Origin: Desulfitobacterium chlororespirans DSM 11544
Lineage (GTDB): Bacteria; Bacillota; Desulfitobacteriia; Desulfitobacteriales; Desulfitobacteriaceae
Direction of reading: 5' to 3'
DNA: 64,000 nucleotides
NCBI RefSeq assembly: GCF_900143285.1
Contig: NZ_FRDN01000008.1
Location: 1 to 64,000 of the forward strand
In this document: one piece after another, positions 34,948 through 43,095 of the stretch
How the letters are laid out: the number at the start of each line of letters is the position of its first letter
Numbering within the stretch: the stretch's first letter is position 1
Notes under the pieces: model-generated
Seen by the model: only the letters and a program-made list of their open reading frames with translations
Database searches by the model: none
What the model was told of the DNA's origin: nothing
Program-made: the position numbers and the translations under genes

Positions 34948-36390
34948 ATGATAACAATAAACAATGTGACGTTTGGATACAACCAGAAAAAGGATACGCT
35001 GAAAAATATAGATTTAACTATAGGCCCGGGGGAATGCCTATTGCTTTGCGGGAAAAGCGGATGCGGGAAAACAACGGTGACCAAGCTGGTGAACGGACTG
35101 ATTCCTCATTTTATCGAAAATGGCCGGCTGGAAGGAACGGTCACGGCGGCAGGTCTGAACGTGACCGCCACCGAGCTTTATGAACTGGCCAAAAGCATCG
35201 CCTCGGTATTTCAGAACCCCAAATCTCAGTTTTTCAACCTTGATTCCGATGCGGAGCTGGCCTTTGGGCTGGAGAACATCGGTGCGTCTCCCGAATATAT
35301 GCGCCAACGCCTGGATGCTGTTGTCAGGGAACTGGACATTGAGAGGCTGATGCAGCGGAGTATCTTCGCCATGTCCGGCGGTGAGCGGCAGGCGCTGGCT
35401 TTCGGTTCGGCCTTTGCGATAAATCCGGACATTTATGTTCTGGATGAGCCCACAGCCAATCTGGACGGAGATGGGGTGGCGGTTCTGAAGCGGCAGCTGG
35501 GGGAAATAAAGCGCCAGGGCAAGACCATTCTGATTGCCGAGCACCGGCTGTATTTCCTGACCGACCTTATCGACCGGGCGGTCTATATGGAAGACGGGGA
35601 GATTGTCCGTATTTATCCCCGGGAGGAGTTCTTTGCGCTCTCCGATGAACAGCGGATCAACATGGGGCTGCGCACATTCAGCACGCCTGCGCTCAATGCC
35701 GCGGCCGGCAGGAAAGGGGAAGAAACCCTCGCTGTCTCTGCTGCCCCGGCCGGCCAAAACGGGCAGGAACTTAGCGTCAGGGAGCTTTGCTGCGAGATCA
35801 AGGGAAAGCGTGTCTTTGACCGGATCAGTTTTTCAGCGGGCAGTGGCGAGATTGTCGGCATCACAGGTAATAACGGTGTTGGCAAAAGCACGCTGATGGG
35901 CTGCATATGCGGGCTGACCAAAGAAAAAAGCGGGTCGGTATCCTTGGGAGGCAAGGAGCTGACACTGCGGCAGAGAAACAGGGAGTGCTTCTGCGTTATG
36001 CAGGACGTTAACCACCAGCTCTTCAGCGACAGTGTAGGGAATGAATGCGCTCTTTCTGGGGCCGGCAGGCCGGAAATTGAAGATGTGCTGAAAACCTTCG
36101 ATCTCTACACATACAAGGACAGTCATCCTATGGCCTTGTCAGGCGGTCAGAAACAGCGGCTGGCTATCGCCTGCGGAGTATTGAGCCATAAAAAGATCCT
36201 TGTTTTCGACGAGCCCACCAGTGGCCTTGACTACGAGCGTATGACAGCAGTGGCCGGGCTGATCAGGAAATTGGCGGAGAAGGGGCATATTATCCTGATT
36301 GTGACCCATGACAGGGAATTTATGAACTTTGTCTGCGACCGCTCAGTGTCGCTGACAGGGAAGGGCAGGGAGGTGGAGGAGCCATGCTGA
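34948..36390 (+). CDS. double ABC ATPase of the ECF module (EcfA-EcfA fusion)
   Basis: A 480-residue protein with two ABC cassettes in one chain. Cassette 1 (1-240): Walker A GKSGCGKTT, signature MSGGERQALAFGSA, Walker B YVLDEPTANLD. Cassette 2 (about 265-480): Walker A GNNGVGKST, signature LSGGQKQRLAIACG, Walker B LVFDEPTSGLD and ILIVTHD. Both sites look intact. In most ECF systems these are two genes; the fused form is typical of CbiO-like versions found with MptD S components. GGTGAGG before the ATG. Its end overlaps the AraC-type remnant by seven bases. Confidence 0.92.
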   Translation: MITINNVTFGYNQKKDTLKNIDLTIGPGECLLLCGKSGCGKTTVTKLVNGLIPHFIENGRLEGTVTAAGLNVTATELYELAKSIASVFQNPKSQFFNLDSDAELAFGLENIGASPEYMRQRLDAVVRELDIERLMQRSIFAMSGGERQALAFGSAFAINPDIYVLDEPTANLDGDGVAVLKRQLGEIKRQGKTILIAEHRLYFLTDLIDRAVYMEDGEIVRIYPREEFFALSDEQRINMGLRTFSTPALNAAAGRKGEETLAVSAAPAGQNGQELSVRELCCEIKGKRVFDRISFSAGSGEIVGITGNNGVGKSTLMGCICGLTKEKSGSVSLGGKELTLRQRNRECFCVMQDVNHQLFSDSVGNECALSGAGRPEIEDVLKTFDLYTYKDSHPMALSGGQKQRLAIACGVLSHKKILVFDEPTSGLDYERMTAVAGLIRKLAEKGHIILIVTHDREFMNFVCDRSVSLTGKGREVEEPC

Positions 36391-36979
36391 AAGACAATCT
36401 GTCAGCCTATGGCAGCAATGTATATACAGTGATCGAGGATGAGGAGCGGGCAATCTACCAAATCAAGGACAGAACGGGCGATGGCATGATGATCTGTTAT
36501 GCCGTGTTTCCGGGAGCTTATCTGAGCTACAACAATTTCCACATGCATAGCTGCGATTCCAAATTCAAAACGGCTGTGGATATGTTCTGCATCGATCACT
36601 GCCGGGAAGGACGCATTGAACAGGATATGGGGAACGGCCCTATTTCTATAAACTGCAGGTGGAGAAAATCAAAGCCATCCAGGCCTTTATGACTGGGAAT
36701 ATCCAAAAACATTATACACTGGAGGAGCTGTCGGCCAGGTTTGAGATCCCGCTTACTTCGATGAAAACCTGTTTCAAGGGCGTCTACGGAACCTCTGTTT
36801 TTGCTTATATGCGAACTTACCGCATGCATCAGGCTGCGGTACTGCTTCGTACCAACCGGCGGGAGAGCGTTGCCGAGATTGCCGGGAGAGTCGGATACGA
36901 CAACCCCGGCAAATTTGCCATGGCATTTAAGAAGATTATGGGAAAGTCACCCCTTGAGTATCGCAAATCCTTTGTCTGA
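36384..36979 (+). pseudogene. AraC-family regulator with internal deletion and frameshift
   Basis: From an ATG overlapping the ATPase stop, residues 1-84 give the N-terminal part of an AraC protein (FPGAYLSYNNFHMHSCDSKFK, then DHCREGRIEQDMGNG). Close to 36640 the frame changes and the DNA continues as the C-terminal part, YFYKLQVEKIKAIQAFMTGNIQKHYTLEELSARF through the second helix-turn-helix VAEIAGRVGYDNPGKFAMAFKKIMGKSPLEYR to 36979. The middle (roughly 100 or more residues of the usual about 320) is missing. The regulator of this ECF operon is therefore probably dead, although the DNA-binding part could be made separately from 36659. Confidence 0.8.
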
Positions 36980-37087
36980 TCTTGAATAGCAAAAATCCTT
37001 TGTCCGATTCGGAAGGGCATAACCTGGTGAGGCAGTTCGCCTTAAGCAGGGCCAACTGACCGCAAATTCAGCATGCTTGACAAAGAC

Positions 37088-37102
37088 GTATGGTAACTAT
37101 AC
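37088..37102. promoter_or_regulatory. candidate MarR operator upstream of marR-type gene
   Basis: GTATGGTAACTATAC is an imperfect palindrome 10 bases before the MarR start. Related motifs, CGTATAGTAACC and CGTATGGTGCC, occur at 37595-37606 and 37610-37620, before the ABC pair, suggesting that the same repressor acts at both places. Confidence 0.5.
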
Positions 37103-37111
37103 AATAGTTTT

Positions 37112-37579
37112 ATGAAAAGTGATGATGAAAGAATTAACCAAGTAGCAAATTCCCTTTTGAGACTTATGATGAAGTTCATCGAAGTCGATAAGAGGAAGCG
37201 GTATTATGGAACCGATGTTCCCATCTATATCGCAGAGATTCATATGTTGGGCGCAATTGCTGAACATGAAGGAATCCATATGGCGAGTTTGGCGGAACAT
37301 ATGGGGGTGACCAAAGGATTTGTTTCGGAAATCATGGCCAAACTCAAGAAAAAAGGTCTGGTGATCAAAGAGAGAGATAGCCATAATCAAACGAAGATCA
37401 TCCTCAAGCTGACTGAAAAAGGCAAATTGGCCAACGAGAATCATCTTAAATTCCACCGGATGATTGATGAGGCGATTATAGAACTGCTGTCAGACCAAGA
37501 GGAGGGTAAAATTAGTTTTTTAGAAGAATTCTCAGATGGTTTTACCAGGAAGATGGCTTCTATCGATGCGGAGATATAA
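37112..37579 (+). CDS. MarR-family transcriptional regulator
   Basis: A 155-residue MarR protein: helical dimer ends, winged helix (about 50-115) with AIAEHEGIHMASLAEHMGVTKGFVSEIMAKLKKKGLVIKERDSHNQTKIILKLTEKG. Ligand unknown. No obvious GGAGG site stands before the ATG, and the gap to the upstream palindrome is only ten bases, so the messenger may be nearly leaderless or the start may be later. It precedes the ABC pair (300-base gap) and shares with it a repeated motif, so it is likely its regulator together with the palindrome-binding protein. Confidence 0.85.
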   Translation: MKSDDERINQVANSLLRLMMKFIEVDKRKRYYGTDVPIYIAEIHMLGAIAEHEGIHMASLAEHMGVTKGFVSEIMAKLKKKGLVIKERDSHNQTKIILKLTEKGKLANENHLKFHRMIDEAIIELLSDQEEGKISFLEEFSDGFTRKMASIDAEI

Positions 37580-37879
37580 TTTTTTTACACTAAACGTATA
37601 GTAACCAAACGTATGGTGCCAATTATAGAATTGTAACTGGAAAGCGGTCTTATGAGTGAATAAGTTGTTAAACTGAAGTTTTAGGAATATTCCTAGAACT
37701 TTCTTTCTTCCAATAAGTTAGCTGATGCTAACTTAAATCTGTTAACCTACTGAAAATGATCATGGTTAAGGAGGGGGGGTACAGAGAAATTTTACAGAGA
37801 CCCGGATGATGCCTATGGATTCATTATCGTATAAAATGAATTTTTTGATGAACCAAGTTCATGGGAAGGTGGAATTATC
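37580..37879 (+). promoter_or_regulatory. control region of the exporter-fold ABC pair
   Basis: No gene. It holds, in order, two MarR-like motifs (37595-37620), the perfect palindrome TAGGAATATTCCTA (37682-37695), and AAGTTAGC-TGAT-GCTAACTT (37715-37734), the sister of the site before the ECF operon. A GGGAAGGTGG site then precedes the GTG at 37880. Confidence 0.6.
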
Positions 37880-39622
37880 GTGAGCAAGAAAAACAAAGCC
37901 GGCCATTCCTACAGCAAACGCGGGAAAGCTCCGGAAATCTTAACAGCAGTCAGTGTCCTGGCGGGTATTGCCTCTACCCTGATTGCGGTGTACCTGATCA
38001 CCCTGCTCTGGGAGGGGAAACCCTTGGGGGCCCTGCTGATCCCGACGTTGGGTATTGCCCTGTGCCAAATCATCAAAGGGGGTTTTTACGCCCTGGCCCT
38101 GTGGCAGGCTCACGAGTTTGCGTATTCGTCCCTGCTGACGATCCGCAACGGGCTCATTGACAAGCTCAAAAGGCTGCCCCTCTCTTTCTTTCAAAAACAT
38201 AAAACCGGAGAGCTGGCCGGGATTGTTGACCATGATGTGGAGCGGGTCGAGCTCTATCTGGCCCATACTCTGCCTGAAGTAGCGGTGACCGGTCTGGTCT
38301 GCGGCCTGAGCGGCGTTGCTGTGTTTATTCTGGACTGGCGGATGGGGCTTGCACTCATTGCCACAGTTCCGCTGGTCGTGATTATCCTGGCGGTATCAAG
38401 TCCCTTCTGGAAAGGGGCGATCAATGATTATCAGGACAGTACGCGTACAGTATCGGAAAACATTATGGAGTACATTGCCACCATCCCGGTGATCAAGGTG
38501 TTTGCTGCGGGAGAACGCAAGACGGAAAAGGTGCTCGCCAGCATGGATGACTATATCGGGAAAGCGCGAAAGGCAATCTATGTCCAGGCGGCACCGATGG
38601 GGCTGATTACGGTGCTGGTGGAAGGCGGGGTGGTGCTGGTTGCCATTGTCGGTGCGTATATCCTGAAGGCCGGACCTCTCACCTCCTCTGATATTACCCG
38701 CTTTATTCTGGCTTTTATTTTGGCACAGCAATTCACAGGGAGCCTGATCAAAGCGACGACGCTGATGTACAATAAAGCAGTCTATGACAATACCATGAAA
38801 TCAGTGGAGCGGATCATGGGGGAACCGGTCCGGGAGCAGCCCCGATCCGGTGCTCCTGCCGTAGCCGGGGACATCGTCTTTGATCAGGCGGGATTCTCTT
38901 ATGATGGGACAGCCGAGGCGCTGACTGATATAAGTCTGATCTTCCGGCAAAATACCACATCAGCCATCGTCGGTCCCTCCGGTGCAGGCAAGAGCACTAT
39001 CGCGGGTTTGCTGCTTGGCTTATGGCGGCACGAGACCGGAAGCATCACCATCGCAGGCCGGAGGATCGAGGATATTCCCGAAGCAGAATTAACAGCACTC
39101 ATATCTGTCGTCCAGCAGGACAACTTCCTGCTCAATATCAGCATTGAGGAAAATCTCCGGATCGGCAAGCCTGACGCGACGGAAGCGGAGATCCGGGATG
39201 CCGCGCAAAAGGCGCAGATCCATGAGACGATTATGCGCTTGCCGGGGGGCTATCAAACCATACCGGGGGAAGGGGGAGTGCGGCTTTCCGGAGGTGAGAA
39301 GCAGCGGATTTCCTTGGCAAGGATGATGCTCAAGAATGCACCCATTGTGATCCTGGACGAAGCCACGGCTGCTGTGGACCCGTATAATGAATCCTTGATT
39401 CACAAGGCGATTTCCGAACTGTGTGAAAATAAGACGCTGATCGTGATTGCCCATCATCTGAATACCATTGCCGGAGCGGATCAGATTGTGGTGATGAACC
39501 GGGGGCGGGTCGAAGCAGTGGGGAAACACGGGGAATTAGTGGAGAGCTGCTCCCTTTACCGTTCCATGGTGGAGGCTCAACAGCAGGCGCAAAACTGGAA
39601 TATAAAGGAGGCTGCGGTATGA
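37880..39622 (+). CDS. exporter-fold ABC half-transporter (YbtP/IrtA-like)
   Basis: A 580-residue protein: six membrane helices (about 20-310) and an ATPase with Walker A GPSGAGKST, signature LSGGEKQRISLARMM, Walker B IVILDEATAAVDP, and AHH at the switch. The membrane part has the sequence style HKTGELAGIVDHDVERVELYLAHTLPEVAV of siderophore ABC transporters (YbtPQ, IrtAB), which import iron-loaded metallophores in spite of their exporter fold. The GTG start follows GGGAAGGTGG. It overlaps its partner by four bases (ATGA). Together they should form a heterodimer. Confidence 0.85.
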   Translation: MSKKNKAGHSYSKRGKAPEILTAVSVLAGIASTLIAVYLITLLWEGKPLGALLIPTLGIALCQIIKGGFYALALWQAHEFAYSSLLTIRNGLIDKLKRLPLSFFQKHKTGELAGIVDHDVERVELYLAHTLPEVAVTGLVCGLSGVAVFILDWRMGLALIATVPLVVIILAVSSPFWKGAINDYQDSTRTVSENIMEYIATIPVIKVFAAGERKTEKVLASMDDYIGKARKAIYVQAAPMGLITVLVEGGVVLVAIVGAYILKAGPLTSSDITRFILAFILAQQFTGSLIKATTLMYNKAVYDNTMKSVERIMGEPVREQPRSGAPAVAGDIVFDQAGFSYDGTAEALTDISLIFRQNTTSAIVGPSGAGKSTIAGLLLGLWRHETGSITIAGRRIEDIPEAELTALISVVQQDNFLLNISIEENLRIGKPDATEAEIRDAAQKAQIHETIMRLPGGYQTIPGEGGVRLSGGEKQRISLARMMLKNAPIVILDEATAAVDPYNESLIHKAISELCENKTLIVIAHHLNTIAGADQIVVMNRGRVEAVGKHGELVESCSLYRSMVEAQQQAQNWNIKEAAV

Positions 39623-41343
39623 TCGGGGAATTATTCGGCTATATTGGGAAAAAGGGCAAAATGACCATGATTGCCGCCATTATTTTTGAGACCGGCAATG
39701 CCTTGCTTACAGCCGCTATCATGCTGACGATTTTAAATATGCTCTATGGGGTGCTCGCTGAACCAAGCCAGGGATTGACTGCTTATTTTGTTCGTTTCGG
39801 CATCTTGTTAGGGGCTAAGTTTTTCTGCACCATCGTGACCATGATGACTATGCACGATGCAGGCTTTGCTATGGAAACCCAGCTTAAGGAGCGTGTCGTA
39901 CGCCGCCTGAAAGAATTTTCACTGGGATTTTACACCCATGAGCAACTTGGGAATATCAGTACGGTGGTTCATGACGATGTGGAGAATCTGCAAAAATCAA
40001 TATCCCATGTAGGGGTCAAAATGCTGGCCGATATATTTACCGCTGCGGTTATCGGGATCGCCCTCCTGATGTTGGATTGGCGGATGGGGCTTGTGATGAT
40101 GTCCCTGCTGCCCCTGTCTTTCCTGTTCCAGGCCCTGGGATATAAAAAGGCCCTCAGGCTCAAAAATGAGAATGCCGCTAACCTGGGCACAATGGTGTCC
40201 CGCTTTGTAGAATTTACCAGGAACATTCCGCTGCTCAAAACCTTCCGTGGCGGTCTGCTGTTTCAGGATTATGTAAAGGAAAGCGCCGCCAATTTTGAAA
40301 AGAGCAGTAAAGCAGAGGCGAGACAGGGGGCCAAAGATTCGGCCAAGTATTTTCTCCCCTTTGAGTTGTGCTTTGCTTTGCTCGCCTTAGCGGGCAGTTT
40401 GTTAACGGTCAACGGCAATCTGGCTGTTCAAGATTTTATTGCCTTCATTGTGTTCAGCCGGGTTTTTTATACCCCCTTTGCCAATATGGAGAGCTATCGG
40501 GTGACCTGGGCCCAGATCCAAAGCTCATTTGGCCGTATCTCAAAATTATTGCAGGCCCCGGTAGTTGAAAAGCCCCAGGCACCCCAAAGGCCGAATACAT
40601 TTGATATTGCCTTTAAGCAGGTCGGTTTTCACTATGAGGAAAACGGGTTTGCATTGCATGATGTGGATTTCCATTTGCCACAGGGCAGTTTGACGGCCTT
40701 GGTGGGCCCGTCCGGCTCAGGCAAAACCACGGTCACCAATCTGCTTTTGCGCTTCTGGGAAGTGGATTCGGGCGCAATTGAGGTAGGGGGCGTGGATATC
40801 CGCCGGATGGATTATGACGAATGGCTTGCCAATGTCAGCATTGTAATGCAAAATGTCATTTTGTTTGCCGATACTATCTATGAAAATATCCGCACCGGCC
40901 ACCTCGACGCTACCCGGGAGCAAGTGGAGGAGGCCGCCAGGAAGGCCATGATTCATGACTTCATCATGGGATTGCCCGATGGGTATGACACTATGCTGGG
41001 TGAGAACGGCGCACGCCTCTCGGGGGGTGAGAAACAACGGATTTCTATTGCCAGGGCATTTTTGAAGGACGCCCCCGTTTTGCTGTTGGATGAAGTGACC
41101 AGCAATGTGGATTCCTTGAACGAAGTGCTGATCCAAAAGGCAATCAGCAAGCTTTCCCAAGGGCGTACCGTACTGATGATTGCCCATCATCTCCAAACCA
41201 TTAAGACAGCTGAGCAGATTCTGGTGTTCAAGGAGGGGGTTGTTGTTGAACGCGGTAACCATGACCGGCTGCTGCAACAGGATGGGGTGTATGCCAAGCT
41301 TTGGCAGGCCCAGGCAGCGGCACAGGAATGGAGTATCGCCTGA
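39619..41343 (+). CDS. exporter-fold ABC half-transporter (YbtQ/IrtB-like)
   Basis: A 574-residue partner of the gene before it. Six helices (about 15-305) and an ATPase with Walker A GPSGSGKTT, signature LSGGEKQRISIARAF, Walker B VLLLDEVTSNVDS and MIAHHLQT. Both subunits keep a catalytic Glu and the same LSGGEKQRIS signature, so the heterodimer has two complete sites. No siderophore synthesis genes are near, so if it imports a metallophore it would be one made by another organism. Role inferred from family and neighbours. Confidence 0.85.
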   Translation: MIGELFGYIGKKGKMTMIAAIIFETGNALLTAAIMLTILNMLYGVLAEPSQGLTAYFVRFGILLGAKFFCTIVTMMTMHDAGFAMETQLKERVVRRLKEFSLGFYTHEQLGNISTVVHDDVENLQKSISHVGVKMLADIFTAAVIGIALLMLDWRMGLVMMSLLPLSFLFQALGYKKALRLKNENAANLGTMVSRFVEFTRNIPLLKTFRGGLLFQDYVKESAANFEKSSKAEARQGAKDSAKYFLPFELCFALLALAGSLLTVNGNLAVQDFIAFIVFSRVFYTPFANMESYRVTWAQIQSSFGRISKLLQAPVVEKPQAPQRPNTFDIAFKQVGFHYEENGFALHDVDFHLPQGSLTALVGPSGSGKTTVTNLLLRFWEVDSGAIEVGGVDIRRMDYDEWLANVSIVMQNVILFADTIYENIRTGHLDATREQVEEAARKAMIHDFIMGLPDGYDTMLGENGARLSGGEKQRISIARAFLKDAPVLLLDEVTSNVDSLNEVLIQKAISKLSQGRTVLMIAHHLQTIKTAEQILVFKEGVVVERGNHDRLLQQDGVYAKLWQAQAAAQEWSIA

Positions 41344-41430
41344 TGAAGCAAATGCGGTTTGGATAGATAAATAAATCTGTCACGAGGCGGCAAAACGGTA
41401 GAGCGCCGTTAATATTGAGATAGGGGAGAT

Positions 41431-41486
41431 TAGTTTTAGCTAATTTTGAGACCTTTGTTGACAAATTAGCTAAAACTATCTATAAT
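41431..41486 (+). promoter_or_regulatory. consensus promoter embedded in a perfect palindrome (Phd-Uma2 gene)
   Basis: TAGTTTTAGCTAATTT (41431-41446) and its exact complement (41463-41478) flank TTGACA (41458-41463), which is 17 bases from TATAAT (41481-41486). The right arm fills the -35/-10 spacer. A third partial site, AAATAGCTAATAG, lies at 41495-41507 by the ribosome binding site. This is a strong promoter built to be shut off by its own product. Confidence 0.88.
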
Positions 41487-41518
41487 GATCTACAAATAGC
41501 TAATAGGGAGGGATGACG

Positions 41519-42244
41519 ATGAGAGTTCCTTCAACGGAGGTCCAGAACAATTTTGGCAAGTATTTAAAGTTTGTGGAGGTCAATGAAGAGATCATTGTGA
41601 CTAAGAATGGCAGGGATATTGCCAGAATCCTGCCCTGTGATGATCCTCATAAAAACCTGGTGGCGGAGGAGGCCGCCGAGTATCAAACCCGTGGGGGAAG
41701 GGTGACTTATGAAGAGTTTCTGGAACTGGTGGAGTCTTCCGACCAGCGGTTTGAGCTGATCGACGGCGTTATCTATAATCTGGCGTCTCCTTCTTACGGA
41801 CATCAATATGCCGTTCGCGAAATAATAGGTACCTTCTATATCTGGTTTAAGAACAAAAAGTGCATTCCTCTCACTTCTCCTTTTGACGTGACCTTTTTTA
41901 AGGCGGAAGATAACATCTGTGTGGTTCAGCCGGATATCGTCATTATCTGTGACCCGGATAACATGGACAAAAAAGGGAAGTACAAAGGAGTTCCCGCCCT
42001 GGTGGTTGAAGTTCTTTCCATGTCCACCAGAAGCAAGGATATTATTAAAAAGCTGGAGCTTTACCGGCAATGCGGTGTCAAGGAGTACTGGATGGTTGAT
42101 CCGAAAAATAAGCTGATCAACGTCTATGTTCTGGAGCAGCAGGAAATCACCGACATCAGGGCCTTCCAGAAGGGGGCTCATGAATATGCTGAATCGGCCT
42201 GTTTCAGTGGGTTAAAGATAGAGCTGGCCGGGGTGTTTTTATGA
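41519..42244 (+). CDS. Phd-type antitoxin domain fused to a Uma2 (DUF820) nuclease-like domain
   Basis: A 241-residue fusion. Residues 1-50 are a Phd/YefM DNA-binding domain (VPSTEVQNNFGKYLKFVEVNEEIIVTKNGRDIARI). Residues about 65-240 are a Uma2/DUF820 PD-(D/E)xK-fold domain with QRFELIDGVIYNL, QPDIVIICDPDNMDKKGKYKGVPALVVEVLSMSTRSKDIIKKLELYRQCGVKEYWMVDP: the D and ExL...K residues of the nuclease core are there. The N-terminal part should bind the palindrome upstream. The ATG at 41519 is seven bases from AGGGAGGG; ATG 41513 is too close. No toxin gene follows; an AAA ATPase does. Confidence 0.85.
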   Translation: MRVPSTEVQNNFGKYLKFVEVNEEIIVTKNGRDIARILPCDDPHKNLVAEEAAEYQTRGGRVTYEEFLELVESSDQRFELIDGVIYNLASPSYGHQYAVREIIGTFYIWFKNKKCIPLTSPFDVTFFKAEDNICVVQPDIVIICDPDNMDKKGKYKGVPALVVEVLSMSTRSKDIIKKLELYRQCGVKEYWMVDPKNKLINVYVLEQQEITDIRAFQKGAHEYAESACFSGLKIELAGVFL

Positions 42245-42284
42245 GGAAGAGAGGCATTTCTGCCGGTTAGCAGGTGGTTTAGTC

Positions 42285-43037
42285 ATGGAATCAAAAAACC
42301 TAAATCCCTACATCAGGTATATTGAATTGGAGCGGAGCCGGGTTCCGTCGTTTTCACAGTATCCTTTTCATTTGCCGGCGGTAAGGAATCTGGACACCTT
42401 AGCGCTGCATCCTAAAGTGACTTTTATTGTCGGTGAGAATGGTTCCGGAAAGTCAACCATTTTGGAAGCCATCGCTGTGGCCTATGGTTTCAATGCTGAG
42501 GGAGGAACCAAGAACTTTAATTTTTCCTCCCGAAGAACTCATTCGGATTTGAGCGATTATGTGAAGGTCGTTAAAGGGACGAGAACCCCTCGGAACGGTT
42601 TTTTCCTGCGGGCGGAGAGTTTCTACAATTTCGCCTCGAATATTGATGATCTGGATTCGGAAATGGCTTTCGGGCCGCCTTTAATCAATTCTTACGGGGG
42701 ACGTTCTTTGCATGAGCAATCCCATGGCGAATCATTTTTCGCTGTCTTTCTTAACCGGTTCAGCGGCGACGGCGTTTATATTCTGGATGAACCTGAGGCG
42801 GCCCTATCCCCATCCCGGCAGATGTCCATGCTCAGCAGGATGCATGAATTAGTGGGGGAGGGGGCCCAGTTTATTATTGCCACCCACTCCCCGATCATCA
42901 TGGCCTATCCGGATGCGCTGATTTATCAAATAGGCGACGACATTGAGCAGGTCGCTTATCAGGAAACCGAGCATTACCAGATAACCCGCGCTTTTTTAAA
43001 TCATCCGCAAAAAATGCTTAAGCTCTTATTAGAATGA
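42285..43037 (+). CDS. AAA-family ATPase (AAA_21/OLD-like)
   Basis: A 250-residue stand-alone ATPase of the ABC/SMC-like AAA_21 group: Walker A VGENGSGKST (residues about 48-57), a Q-loop-like region, QSHGESFFAVFLNRF in place of the signature, and Walker B VYILDEPEAALSPSRQ followed by FIIATHSPII. Such proteins occur singly and as engines of defence systems (OLD, Gabija, Septu), but no nuclease domain is fused here. It lies 40 bases after the Phd-Uma2 gene in the same direction, suggesting an operon in which a nuclease-like partner and an ATPase work together. Confidence 0.85.
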   Translation: MESKNLNPYIRYIELERSRVPSFSQYPFHLPAVRNLDTLALHPKVTFIVGENGSGKSTILEAIAVAYGFNAEGGTKNFNFSSRRTHSDLSDYVKVVKGTRTPRNGFFLRAESFYNFASNIDDLDSEMAFGPPLINSYGGRSLHEQSHGESFFAVFLNRFSGDGVYILDEPEAALSPSRQMSMLSRMHELVGEGAQFIIATHSPIIMAYPDALIYQIGDDIEQVAYQETEHYQITRAFLNHPQKMLKLLLE

Positions 43038-43070
43038 TGATATTTTGGAATGATGAACATTGCCTGCTTT

Positions 43071-43095
43071 CCCAGCTTTCGGCTGGGCCTTTTTA
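43071..43095 (+). terminator. terminator after the AAA ATPase gene
   Basis: CCCAGC (43071-43076) pairs with GCTGGG (43082-43087), then a T-rich run. It separates the convergent ATPase and kinase genes. Confidence 0.65.

Noticed and set aside
41519-43037. Classical Phd-Doc toxin-antitoxin pair
   Set aside because: No Doc, YoeB or RelE-type toxin gene follows; the Phd part is fused to Uma2 and the next gene is an AAA ATPase.
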